Source: Acidimicrobiia bacterium (lineage in GTDB: Bacteria; Actinomycetota; Acidimicrobiia; Spongiisociales; Spongiisociaceae). Taken from it: 64,000 nucleotides of DNA. The translations under genes were made by a program, and so were the position numbers. Below are positions 43,306 to 51,110 of this stretch, piece after piece. A model generated the notes under the pieces. The model was not told the origin of the DNA, ran no database searches, and worked only from the letters and a program-made list of their open reading frames with translations. The stretch spans positions 62,001-126,000 of the forward strand of contig WTGI01000087.1 of assembly GCA_011523635.1 (NCBI GenBank), given 5' to 3'. Position 1 is the stretch's first letter; the number at the start of each line of letters is the position of its first letter.

Positions 43306-44136
43306 TCAGGCCTGGCAGGCCGGGCATCGGTGCGAGGACCGCCCGTTGATCCTCGCCCTCACGATCAGCGCGCCGCAGCGCCGGCACGGCTTCCCCTCCC
43401 GGCCGTAGACCGACAGGTACTCGAGATGGCGACCGGCCCTCCCGTCGGGAAGCAGGTAGGCGAGATCGTCGAGGGATGTTCCGCCGTGTGCGAGACCATC
43501 CGCCAGCACCCGCCCGATGGCCGTACGTATGGCGCCCACTTCGGTCAGGCTCAGGGAGCCGGCCGGACGGTCACCGGCGATACCGGCCGCGAACAACACC
43601 TCGTCGGCGTATATGTTCCCCAGGCCGGCCAGGAAGCGCTGGTCCAGGAGCAAGGTCTTGGTCGCCACGCGGCGACCCGCCGCCCCCGATGCCATCTCCC
43701 CGGCCGGGGGGAGGGCGTTCAGAGCGTCGGGCCCGAGACGGGCGACGCTCGACGCGGCCAACTCGTCCGGGGTGAGCACGGCCGTGAAGCCGAAGGTGCG
43801 CGGGTCCACCATCCTGACCTCGCGGCCCGCATCGGTCCGGACCACGACCCGCGTGTGTGGATGCCGGGGCGCCGCGCGGTCGGTGATCGACATCCGGCCC
43901 GACATGCCCAGGTGAAAGACCCAGGTGAGACCCTCCCCCACCTCGATGAGCAGGAACTTCCCCCTGCGGCCCAGCTCACCCACCACCTGGCCCGACAGCC
44001 TGGCCACGAAGTCCGCCGGATCCGGCTGGCGCCTCAGCATCCGGGGATGGAGAACCTCCACGCTCACGACGGTACGCCCCGCCAGGACCGGTACGAGCCC
44101 CTGCCGGGTGGTCTCGACCTCGGGAAGCTCAGGCAC
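43306..44136 (-). CDS. mutM: Formamidopyrimidine-DNA glycosylase
   Basis: Removes 8-oxoguanine and FaPy lesions. The N-terminal PELPEVE supplies the catalytic Pro and Glu after Met removal. The active-site Lys lies in GRRGKFLLIE (residue ~60). The C-terminal zinc finger has Cys251, Cys254, Cys271 and Cys274. The GTG start (44134-44136) follows the rnc TAG directly with no spacer. Order rnc-mutM-smc-ftsY matches other actinobacteria, although the acylphosphatase gene often found between mutM and smc is missing. Confidence 0.96.
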   Translation of the reverse strand: MPELPEVETTRQGLVPVLAGRTVVSVEVLHPRMLRRQPDPADFVARLSGQVVGELGRRGKFLLIEVGEGLTWVFHLGMSGRMSITDRAAPRHPHTRVVVRTDAGREVRMVDPRTFGFTAVLTPDELAASSVARLGPDALNALPPAGEMASGAAGRRVATKTLLLDQRFLAGLGNIYADEVLFAAGIAGDRPAGSLSLTEVGAIRTAIGRVLADGLAHGGTSLDDLAYLLPDGRAGRHLEYLSVYGREGKPCRRCGALIVRARINGRSSHRCPACQA

Positions 44137-44814
44137 CTAGTGGCGCAGTTTGCTCAGGGCTTGGCGGGCCGCCGACTGCTCGGCCTCTCGCTTGGACCGT
44201 CCGGACCCCGACCCCAACTCCTCGTCCCCTACCGACACCCGGGCGGTGAAGAGCCTTTCGTGGTCCGGTCCGGCGCCGGTGACTGCGTACTGCACCTCGT
44301 GCGCGGCGCTACCCAACTCCACGTTGAGACGGCTCTTGTAGTCACTCCTGCCCGGTGACTCCGCTTCCGCCGTGATGCGCTCCTCCCAGATACGCATGAC
44401 CAGATCGCGGGCCACGTCCAGACCGCCATCGAGATACACGGCGCCGATGACAGCCTCCATCGCATCGGCCAGGATGGAGGGCTTGCTCCGGCCACCGGTC
44501 GCCTCCTCGCCCTTGTCGAGAGCCAGGTACCGACCCAGTCCCAACCCGTCGGCCATCCGGTGAAGGACATCGCGGTTGACCACCGATGCCCGGAGTTTGG
44601 CCATCTGTCCCTCGGACAGGCACGGGTATTCGTGGAAGATGAAATCGGTGACCACGAGTTGCAGGATGGTGTCACCCAGGAACTCCAGACGCTCGTTGGA
44701 AGGCCCCACACCGGTCTCGGCAACCCATGACCGGTGGCGCAGGGCCTCGTCGAGATGGCCGGGCTCGCGAAAGCGGTACTCGAGGGCCGACTCGAGACCG
44801 CCGCTGCCGGTCAC
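44137..44814 (-). CDS. rnc: Ribonuclease III
   Basis: Double-strand-specific endoribonuclease for rRNA processing and RNA decay. The 225-aa protein has the signature NERLEFLGD (residues 40-48) with catalytic Glu/Asp, DAMEAVIGAVYLDGG, and a C-terminal dsRBD (DYKSRLNVEL ... GSGSGRSKREAEQSAARQAL). I choose GTG 44812-44814, which overlaps the plsX stop as GTGA; a longer open frame upstream lies inside plsX. Confidence 0.95.
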   Translation of the reverse strand: MTGSGGLESALEYRFREPGHLDEALRHRSWVAETGVGPSNERLEFLGDTILQLVVTDFIFHEYPCLSEGQMAKLRASVVNRDVLHRMADGLGLGRYLALDKGEEATGGRSKPSILADAMEAVIGAVYLDGGLDVARDLVMRIWEERITAEAESPGRSDYKSRLNVELGSAAHEVQYAVTGAGPDHERLFTARVSVGDEELGSGSGRSKREAEQSAARQALSKLRH

Positions 44815-45791
44815 GAGCGGGCCAGCCCCCGCTCCATCCGTTCGGCCAGACCGCCCTTGACGCCTTCGGCCGCCAGCCGGACGGCGTTGAAGACGGCATT
44901 TCGTGACGACGATCCGTGGCCGATCACGACGCCTGCCCTGGTTCCCAGGAGATAGGCCCCCCCGGCACACAACTCGGGATCGATCATCATCCGGACCTCT
45001 TCGATGACGCTCGTCATGTCTCCGGGACTGCCGCTCGGATGGCGCCCGAAGGCATCGCTCACCAGCGCGAGGACCAGACCGGCCGTCCCCTCCATCGTCT
45101 TCAGCACCACGTTGCCTGTGAACCCGTCGGTGACCACGACATCGGCCACGTCGCCGGGTATGTCACCGCCCTCGATGTTGCCCACGAAGTTCACCGGGGC
45201 TTCCTCCAGCAGCCTGAAGGCGGATCGCTCCACCTCGCGACCCTTGGAGGGCTCCTCCCCGATATTCAGCAAGCCCACCCGGGGCCGGTCGATCGCGTAG
45301 ACGATCTCGGCCACCAACGCGCCCATGACGGCGAACCGGACCAGGTGAGCCGGCTTCACCTCCAGGTTCGCCCCCGCGTCGAGTATCAGAGTCGGGAATC
45401 CGCTCGCCCGGGGGATCGGTGTGGCGATGGCAGGACGCTGGACACCTTCGAGACGCCCGATGACGATGGAAGCCGCGGTCATGGTCGCGCCGGTCGATCC
45501 GGCCGATACCAGAGCGTCGGCATCCCCGGACGCCACCAATCGAGAGGCCACCATAATCGAGGACCGGGGCTTGTCCCGTACCGCCTTGGCCGGATCCTCG
45601 CCCATCCCCACCACATCCGGGGCGTGGACCACCTCCAGGTCGGCGCCCTTCGCCATCAGCTCAGGCTCGATGACCTCCCTGTCCCCCACCAGCACCATCT
45701 CGTGCCCCACGCCAGCGGCCATGATCGCTCCGGCCACGATCTCGGCCGGGCCGCGATCCGTTCCCATGACGTCGAGAGCTATCCGTGCCAT
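44811..45791 (-). CDS. plsX: Phosphate acyltransferase PlsX
   Basis: Converts acyl-ACP to acyl-phosphate for phospholipid synthesis. The 326-aa protein starts MARIALDVMGTDRGP, with AGSTGATMTAASIVIGRLEGV, ILDAGANLEVKP, NIGEEPSKG and VVTDGFTGNVVLKT, all family motifs. ATG 45789-45791 has AGGAG at 9 nt; a GTG nine bases upstream is less likely. It forms the classic DUF177-rpmF-plsX cluster, then couples to rnc. Confidence 0.95.
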   Translation of the reverse strand: MARIALDVMGTDRGPAEIVAGAIMAAGVGHEMVLVGDREVIEPELMAKGADLEVVHAPDVVGMGEDPAKAVRDKPRSSIMVASRLVASGDADALVSAGSTGATMTAASIVIGRLEGVQRPAIATPIPRASGFPTLILDAGANLEVKPAHLVRFAVMGALVAEIVYAIDRPRVGLLNIGEEPSKGREVERSAFRLLEEAPVNFVGNIEGGDIPGDVADVVVTDGFTGNVVLKTMEGTAGLVLALVSDAFGRHPSGSPGDMTSVIEEVRMMIDPELCAGGAYLLGTRAGVVIGHGSSSRNAVFNAVRLAAEGVKGGLAERMERGLARS

Positions 45792-45851
45792 GGGGGTCAC
45801 TCCTAGTGGTCTGTCCGCCGCCCGAGACTATCGGCACCAGCCGCGCCGGTC

Positions 45852-46043
45852 TCAGCCGTAGGTCTCCACCACCGTTCGATCGCGATAGGTGCCGCAACCA
45901 CCCGGACCGGTGCAGGCGCGGTGCGGTAGTTTCTGGCTTCCGCACCGTTCGCAGGTGACGGTACGGACGGGGCGCATCTTCATCGCCTCCGCCTTCCGCC
46001 GACGGGTGCGGGAGCGCGACATTCTCTTCTTGGGTACTGCCAT
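45852..46043 (-). CDS. rpmF: 50S ribosomal protein L32
   Basis: 63-aa L32 with the N-terminal MAVPKKRMSRSRTRRRKAE. The zinc-type Cys set is CERCG and CTGPGGCG (the last pair spaced unusually, C-x5-C). ATG 46041-46043. Position between the DUF177 gene and plsX is the standard arrangement. Confidence 0.95.
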   Translation of the reverse strand: MAVPKKRMSRSRTRRRKAEAMKMRPVRTVTCERCGSQKLPHRACTGPGGCGTYRDRTVVETYG

Positions 46044-46089
46044 GACACACCTCTCGGATCACGGACGGACGCATCCGCCCCTCTACCGA

Positions 46090-46605
46090 TCACGCCGTCT
46101 CGAGCGGGACCTCCAGCAGGGCTTCCAGCGTGGCGAACGGAGACACACGAGACTCGGAGTGTCCCTGGCAGGAACCCTCGTTCAGATTGACGCCGCACAC
46201 CGGACAAAGGCCCCGGCAGGACTCTGAGCATAGCGGTACCAGCGGCACCGACAGGCATAGCTCGTCATGGAGAACGCCGGACAGGTCGATGTCTCCCTCC
46301 GGGCCGATCGCCGGCATGTCCTCGCGGTCCTCTTCACCGTAGGCCTGCCGTACCGGCGCCTCGGCCTCGAAGCCGACCGGATCCAGGCAGCGGTTGCACC
46401 GGAGCATCATTTCCGCCCGAGCGGTGCCGCGTACCCATACGCCACCCGCCATCGCCTCGAGCCGCAGGTCGGCCGTGACAGGGCCGCACTGCTCGACCTG
46501 GTCCAGTGCCGGCTCCACCGGCCCGGAAAGGGTGACCTGCCGGGTGGAACCGGGGCGGTCGACCAGACCGGAGACGCTGACCACGAAGGTGTTCACAGAC
46601 TGCAT
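46090..46605 (-). CDS. YceD/DUF177 family protein
   Basis: 171-aa homologue of YceD (Rv2926c in M. tuberculosis), a widely conserved protein next to rpmF linked to 23S rRNA accumulation. It has CNRCLD in the middle and the C-terminal CRGLCPVCGVNLNEGSC, giving two Cys pairs that could bind zinc, plus the family's GLCPxCGxNLN motif. Start ATG 46603-46605. Confidence 0.9.
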   Translation of the reverse strand: MQSVNTFVVSVSGLVDRPGSTRQVTLSGPVEPALDQVEQCGPVTADLRLEAMAGGVWVRGTARAEMMLRCNRCLDPVGFEAEAPVRQAYGEEDREDMPAIGPEGDIDLSGVLHDELCLSVPLVPLCSESCRGLCPVCGVNLNEGSCQGHSESRVSPFATLEALLEVPLETA

Positions 46606-46640
46606 CGAATACCGGTACCCGTAGTGGTGAGGGGACTCCC

Positions 46641-47165
46641 CTATCCGATGGAGCGGGTCTGGTGGAGTTCGGACCGCATGGAACGCACCTGGTCAAGCAC
46701 TCTCATCAACACGTCCTCGAGCCGGGACAGACGATCCTCGGCATAGTCCTCCGCCTCCAGCCTGATCCTATGGGACATGTCCTCGGCCCTGCGGACCAGG
46801 ATGTTGGCCTCCTCGGTGGCCTCGGCGATGATGTTGGTGTTCGAGACCATCTCCTTGGCCCGCTGGCGAGCCTGCTCGATCACCTCCCGGGCCTTCTCGT
46901 TGGTACGGGCGATGAAGGTGTCCCGCTCCCGCACCATCCATCGGGCCTGCCGCATCTCATCCGGGAGCCGATCCGCCAGGAGTTCGAGAACGGTGAGCAT
47001 CTGCTCCCGATCTATCAGCACCCTGCCCGATCCGGGGATGGCCTTGGCCTCCGAGAGCGCCATGACCATTTCGGAAATCAGTTCGTTCAACTCTCCCACC
47101 GTGGCGGGAGAAGTGGGGGCGCTCACCTCCTGCGTACCGACCTCAGGCTCACGATCACCGATCAT
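46641..47165 (-). CDS. DivIVA-like coiled-coil protein (Rv2927c-like)
   Basis: 174-aa predominantly helical protein with a long coiled coil (residues ~60-165: AREVIEQARQRAKEMVSNTN, EANILVRRAEDMSHRIRLEAEDYAEDRL). A short N-terminal domain contains VGELNELISEMVMALSEAKAIPGSGRVLIDREQML. Position between coaD and DUF177 matches mycobacterial Rv2927c. ATG 47163-47165 overlaps the coaD stop (ATGA). A role at membranes or in cell growth is inferred from DivIVA similarity. Confidence 0.8.
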   Translation of the reverse strand: MIGDREPEVGTQEVSAPTSPATVGELNELISEMVMALSEAKAIPGSGRVLIDREQMLTVLELLADRLPDEMRQARWMVRERDTFIARTNEKAREVIEQARQRAKEMVSNTNIIAEATEEANILVRRAEDMSHRIRLEAEDYAEDRLSRLEDVLMRVLDQVRSMRSELHQTRSIG

Positions 47166-47644
47166 TCTGACCACCGTTCCTTCATCAGATCTGCCACGCG
47201 CCCGGGAACCAGGCCGGAAACCGAACCGCCCAGGCTCCCCACTTCCTTCACCAGAGAGGAAGAAAGATAGGCGTGTTCCGGGCTGGTGGGAATGAACACC
47301 GTGTCTATGCCCGACAGCCCGTGGTTCATCTGGGCCATCTGGAGCTCGTAATCGAAGTCCGACACGGCCCGGAGTCCCTTGACGACCACGTTCACGCCTT
47401 GGGCCCTGGCGAAGTCGACCAGCAACCCGTCAAAGGCGACCACCTCCGCCCTGGGTTCTGCGGCTAGGAGATCGCGCAGCATCTCAACCCGTTCCTCGGA
47501 CGAGAACATGGGTTTCTTGGACACGTTGCGGATGACCGCCACCACCACCGTCTCGAACAGGGACAGGCTTCGCCGGATCACGTCCATATGGCCGTTGGTG
47601 GGCGGATCGAAGCTACCGGGGCAGACCGCCTTTGCCACCCTCAT
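47162..47644 (-). CDS. coaD: Pantetheine-phosphate adenylyltransferase
   Basis: Penultimate step of coenzyme A synthesis: 4'-phosphopantetheine + ATP to dephospho-CoA. The 160-aa protein has GSFDPPTNGHMDVIRR (T/HxGH nucleotidyltransferase motif), VVVKGLRAVSDFDYELQMAQMN and the C-terminal TSPEHAYLSSSLVKEV. ATG 47642-47644 is used, with GTG six bases downstream as alternative. It is coupled to the DivIVA-like gene. Confidence 0.96.
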   Translation of the reverse strand: MRVAKAVCPGSFDPPTNGHMDVIRRSLSLFETVVVAVIRNVSKKPMFSSEERVEMLRDLLAAEPRAEVVAFDGLLVDFARAQGVNVVVKGLRAVSDFDYELQMAQMNHGLSGIDTVFIPTSPEHAYLSSSLVKEVGSLGGSVSGLVPGRVADLMKERWSE

Positions 47645-47678
47645 CACCTCGCCGTCTTCTCGCGGTTTCGGGGTAAAT

Positions 47679-48251
47679 CTAACCGGAAACCGGCCGGATC
47701 TGTTGATAGCGCCAGATCCGGGCGGTTCCGTAAGCACGCGTCCGGGCCGGCCGGAGTCCAGGCGCCTCGGGCCGGCGCTCTCCGCGCCGGCGATGCAGCA
47801 CCAATGATCCCCGGTCACGAAGTAATCGCGCCGTCGCGGCCAGTTGTTCCTCCACGCGCCCGATCGGAAGCTCGTAGGGGGGATCCATGAACACCAGCGT
47901 GAACCGGACGGACGGACCCTCAACACGCCCGGCGGTCGCCGAGGCGAGATAGCCGTCAACTCCTCGGGCAACGACCTCGCCCCCCAATCCCACCGCGCCG
48001 ATGTTGGCCTGGAGGGCCCGAAGCGCGGCTCGATCCCGCTCCACGAACACCGCCGTGGCCGCGCCCCGGCTGAGAGCCTCCAACCCCAGCGAACCGGTTC
48101 CGGCGTACAGGTCAAGGACATCGGCGCCGGGGATGGACGAGGCGATGGACGAGAAGACAGCCTCTCGGGCGCGTCCGGTCATCGGACGAGTGCCCGGGCC
48201 GGAAGGCGTCTTGAGGACCCTGCCCTTCGCGACACCGGCGATGATCCTCAT
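47679..48251 (-). CDS. rsmD: 16S rRNA (guanine-966-N2)-methyltransferase RsmD
   Basis: Rossmann methyltransferase of 190 aa. The SAM site is VLDLYAGTGSLGLEALSRGA and the catalytic motif is FMDPPYEL. The N-terminus MRIIAGVAKGRVLKTPSG and the RPMTGRAREAVFSSI stretch are typical. It precedes coaD and follows recG with a 13-nt gap, the usual actinobacterial order. Confidence 0.95.
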   Translation of the reverse strand: MRIIAGVAKGRVLKTPSGPGTRPMTGRAREAVFSSIASSIPGADVLDLYAGTGSLGLEALSRGAATAVFVERDRAALRALQANIGAVGLGGEVVARGVDGYLASATAGRVEGPSVRFTLVFMDPPYELPIGRVEEQLAATARLLRDRGSLVLHRRRGERRPEAPGLRPARTRAYGTARIWRYQQIRPVSG

Positions 48252-48264
48252 GGCCGGCGCGAAC

Positions 48265-50478
48265 TCACGACTTGAAGAGCCATTCCACCTCGTCCCCCAG
48301 CAGCACCCTCACCTCTTCCCGGATGTCGGGATGCCCGTCCAGCCCCGGATCACCATCCACCAGATCGAACGCCTCCCGCCTCGCCGCCGATAACTCCGCC
48401 ACGTCGGCCAGTATGTCGGCGATCCGCAGGTCCGAGAAGCCCGACTGACGAGCCCCGAACACCGTGCCGTGGCCGCGGATCCGGAGGTCCTCCTCGGCCA
48501 GCCGGTAACCGTCCGACATGCTCTTCATGGCGCTGATGCGCGCTTCTCCCTCCTTGGTCGTGGGGTCGGCCAGCAGCACGCACTGCGCCGGTTGGGCGCC
48601 TCGCCCCACCCGGCCCCGCAACTGGTGGAGCTGGCTGAGGCCGAACCGGTCAGCGTCCCTGATGACCATGATGGTCGCGTTGGGAACGTCCACGCCCACC
48701 TCGATGACGGTCGTGGAAACCAGCACGTCCAGGTGCCCGGACCGGAACCCGTCCATCACGCTCCGCTTCTCCTCGGATCGCATCTGGCCGTGGAGCAGGC
48801 CCAGGCGGAGGTCCGGGAACACGCGGCACAGCCGCCGGTACTCGGCGATCGCCGACGCGGCCTCCACCCGATCGGAGTCCTCGACCAGCGGGCAGACCAC
48901 GAAGGCCTGGCGGCCCTTCTCCACCTCGTCCCGGATGGCCTGGTGCGCCCTCTCCACTTCCTCGCCCGTCGCGGAGACGGCCCAGGTCTTGATCCGCTTG
49001 CGGCCTGCCGGCATCTCGTCAAGGGCGGATACGTCGAGGGCGCCGTACAGGGTCATCGACAGCGTCCGGGGAATGGGGGTGGCGGTCATGATCAGCAGAT
49101 CGGGATCGGCTCCATGGGCCTTCTCCTTGAGCTTCACCCGTTGGTGGACCCCGAAGCGGTGCTGCTCGTCCACCACTGCCGCGCCCAGCCTCGCGAACCG
49201 CACCCCCTCCTGGATCAGGGCGTGGGTACCGATCACGATGTCGACCTCCCCGGCTGCGATACCCGCCATCAGACCGGAGCGGCCGGGCCGACCCGCCAGG
49301 TTGGCATCGGCTCGGCTTCCGGTAAGGAGCGCCACCTTGATCCGGGGACGGTCCGGATCGTCGTGGGCGGGGTCGAACAGGGACCGGGGACCGGCGGAGC
49401 GCGGCGCCATGCGCGCCTCATAGAGGAGCCGGGTGACACCCTCGTAGTGCTGCTCGGCCAGCACCTCGGTTGGCGCCATGATGGCCGCCTGGTACCCGCT
49501 CTGAACACCCACCAGCAGCGCCGCGACCGCCACCACGGTCTTGCCCGAACCGACCTCTCCGTGGAGGAGACGGTGCATCGGCACCGGCGCCGCCATGTCC
49601 GCCCCGATCTCGTCGATCACCCGCCGCTGGGCGCCGGTTGGCCGGAACGGCAGGCCATCGATGAAGCCCTCCACCAGGTCCGGATCCGGGTGGATAAGGT
49701 GCTCGATACCGACCGAGTCGCTCTCCTTGCGCTTCCTCGTCATCGCCAGCGCCACCTCATGGCGGAAGAACTCGTCGAACACCAGCCGGCGGCGGGCGGC
49801 GCCGACCTCGGCCAGCGACTCGGGGAAGTGGATCGAGTTGATGGCCTCCTCCCGGGGAATGAGATCATGACGTTCGATCAGGGCGGCCGGTAGCGGATCG
49901 AGAATCGGGCGGGACCGCTGCAGCGCGTTGTGGACGGCCAGCCGGAGAACTCCGGTGCCGATCGAACCGATGGTCCGGTAGACCGGAACCACCCGGCCCA
50001 CCGCCAGGTTGTCGGGCCCGGAGTCCAGCACGTCCACCGCCGGCGAGTTGATCTGCAACCGGCCCCGGTAGCGGTCGATCCTGCCCGACAACGCTACCTC
50101 GATCCCCCGGTCGAGGCGGCGGGCCTGGTATTCCTGGTTGAACCACACCGCCTTGATGGACCCTTGGCCATCGGTGATGGTGGCCTCCACGATGGCCATC
50201 CGCGGGCGGGGACGCCGCACCGCCACCCGTTCCACCCTTCCGATGACGGTGGCCTCCTGGCCGACCGCCAACTCGTCTATGGCCAGCCGACGGGACCGGT
50301 CGATGTGGCGCCGCGGTGCGTGGAGGAGCAGGTCGGTGACCGAGCTTATGCCCGAGCTCTTCAGCGCCGCGGCCCGTTTGCCCCGGATCCACTTGACGCG
50401 GCCCACGTCGACAGCATGCAGGTAGGCGAGGCTCCTGGCGGGTGAGTCCGGGGAGGGCTGGTCGGGCGTGGGCACCAT
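48265..50478 (-). CDS. recG: ATP-dependent DNA helicase RecG
   Basis: Branch-migration helicase that reverses stalled forks. The 737 aa include an N-terminal wedge/OB domain (~60-190, GQEATVIGRVERV, VWFNQEYQARRL), Walker A HGEVGSGKT, the DEQHRFGV box, TATPIPRTLSMTLYG, and motif VI GRVGRGAQPAQCVLL. ATG 50476-50478 is chosen; 32 further open codons upstream overlap a divergent promoter region. It is divergent from the cold-shock-like gene. Confidence 0.95.
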   Translation of the reverse strand: MVPTPDQPSPDSPARSLAYLHAVDVGRVKWIRGKRAAALKSSGISSVTDLLLHAPRRHIDRSRRLAIDELAVGQEATVIGRVERVAVRRPRPRMAIVEATITDGQGSIKAVWFNQEYQARRLDRGIEVALSGRIDRYRGRLQINSPAVDVLDSGPDNLAVGRVVPVYRTIGSIGTGVLRLAVHNALQRSRPILDPLPAALIERHDLIPREEAINSIHFPESLAEVGAARRRLVFDEFFRHEVALAMTRKRKESDSVGIEHLIHPDPDLVEGFIDGLPFRPTGAQRRVIDEIGADMAAPVPMHRLLHGEVGSGKTVVAVAALLVGVQSGYQAAIMAPTEVLAEQHYEGVTRLLYEARMAPRSAGPRSLFDPAHDDPDRPRIKVALLTGSRADANLAGRPGRSGLMAGIAAGEVDIVIGTHALIQEGVRFARLGAAVVDEQHRFGVHQRVKLKEKAHGADPDLLIMTATPIPRTLSMTLYGALDVSALDEMPAGRKRIKTWAVSATGEEVERAHQAIRDEVEKGRQAFVVCPLVEDSDRVEAASAIAEYRRLCRVFPDLRLGLLHGQMRSEEKRSVMDGFRSGHLDVLVSTTVIEVGVDVPNATIMVIRDADRFGLSQLHQLRGRVGRGAQPAQCVLLADPTTKEGEARISAMKSMSDGYRLAEEDLRIRGHGTVFGARQSGFSDLRIADILADVAELSAARREAFDLVDGDPGLDGHPDIREEVRVLLGDEVEWLFKS

Positions 50479-50479
50479 G

Positions 50480-50501
50480 CCGTGCCAAGAATACGGCACG
50501 G
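50480..50501. promoter_or_regulatory. Short perfect hairpin/palindrome between divergent recG and cold-shock-like gene
   Basis: CCGTGCC (50480-50486) and GGCACGG (50495-50501) form a 7-bp inverted repeat separated by 8 nt in the 79-nt divergent gap. It could be an operator. A second palindrome, CCGGG-TAGAAT-CCCGG (50539-50554), encloses a -10-like TAGAAT only about 9 nt from the next ATG, hinting at a leaderless or near-leaderless transcript. Confidence 0.4.
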
Positions 50502-50557
50502 AGGCCCCATGCCCCACCTGACGGGCACTCCGGTGCGGCCGGGTAGAATCCCGGAGT

Positions 50558-50770
50558 ATGCAAGGCGTGGTCAAGATCTACGACCCGAACACCGGCTCCG
50601 GGGTGGTGGTCTTGGACCACGACCGCAGCGAGGTCTATCTCCGGGCCGGATCGCTGGCGGGAAGCGTCTTCCGTTTGCTCCGGCAGGGCCAGCGGATCAT
50701 CTTCGACCTCGAGGAGTCGGACGGTCTCCGATTCGTCCATTCCGTACGGATGGGATCCGACGGCCGCTGA
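50558..50770 (+). CDS. Cold-shock-domain-like small protein (diverged)
   Basis: 70-aa protein beginning MQGVVKIYDPNTGSGVVVLD, which follows the cold-shock domain pattern (M-GxVKxF--x-GxGFI). The RNP1/RNP2 aromatic residues that contact nucleic acid are mostly absent. A later GQRIIFDLEESDGLRFVHSV resembles the end of the OB fold. Nucleic-acid binding is likely weak or altered; this is inference. ATG 50558. Followed 64 nt later by the Lrp/AsnC sensor gene. Confidence 0.7.
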   Translation: MQGVVKIYDPNTGSGVVVLDHDRSEVYLRAGSLAGSVFRLLRQGQRIIFDLEESDGLRFVHSVRMGSDGR

Positions 50771-50834
50771 CTCATCTCTATCCGGGCGCGCTCCGACTCG
50801 GTATAGTTCGTTCCCCCACACCGAGAGGAGCACA

Positions 50835-51068
50835 GTGGTCGAGGCATACGTCCTCATCCAGACCGAGGTCGGCAAGGCCAAGCAGGTCGTGGAAGAAGTC
50901 CGCTTGATCGATGGCGTATCCCAGGCCGACGACGTGACCGGACCGTACGACATCGTCGTCAGGGCCGGCGCGGAAGATGTGGATGGGCTGGGAAGGCTGG
51001 TGGTTGCCCGGATCCAGTCGATCGCCGGCATCACCCGGACCCTCACCTGTCCGGTCATCAACCTATAG
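50835..51068 (+). CDS. Stand-alone Lrp/AsnC ligand-binding (RAM) domain protein
   Basis: 77-aa protein with the RAM-domain pattern AYVLIQTEVGKAKQVVEEV, VTGPYDIVVRAGAED and IQSIAGITRTLTCPVI, but no DNA-binding HTH. Such proteins lie near ddl in other actinobacteria, including streptomycetes, and presumably bind an amino acid or modulate full-length Lrp proteins. GTG 50835 follows AGGAG. A TATAGT -10-like hexamer is at 50802-50807. It is convergent with ddl. Confidence 0.88.
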   Translation: MVEAYVLIQTEVGKAKQVVEEVRLIDGVSQADDVTGPYDIVVRAGAEDVDGLGRLVVARIQSIAGITRTLTCPVINL

Positions 51069-51108
51069 TCGTTAGTTTGTAGTTGTTAGTTGCTAGCAAC
51101 TACAACTA
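51067..51108. repeat. Heptamer repeat cluster R8, palindromic (Lrp/AsnC gene vs ddl)
   Basis: Units AGTCGTT, AGTTTGT, AGTTGTT, AGTTGCT then AGCAACT, ACAACTA meet at a perfect 16-bp palindrome TAGTTGCTAGCAACTA (51087-51102), extended to a ~14-bp stem with one bulged base. It begins inside the plus-strand stop codon and ends 2 nt before the ddl stop. Confidence 0.85.
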
Positions 51109-51110
51109 GA

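Noticed and set aside
42391-44358. 655-aa plus-strand open frame
   Set aside because: Antisense to smc, mutM and rnc; runs through three real genes, so it is a long-ORF artefact of high GC.
45852-46043. Loss of the L32 zinc site
   Set aside because: The last Cys pair is unusually spaced, but four Cys residues remain, so the site cannot be called lost.
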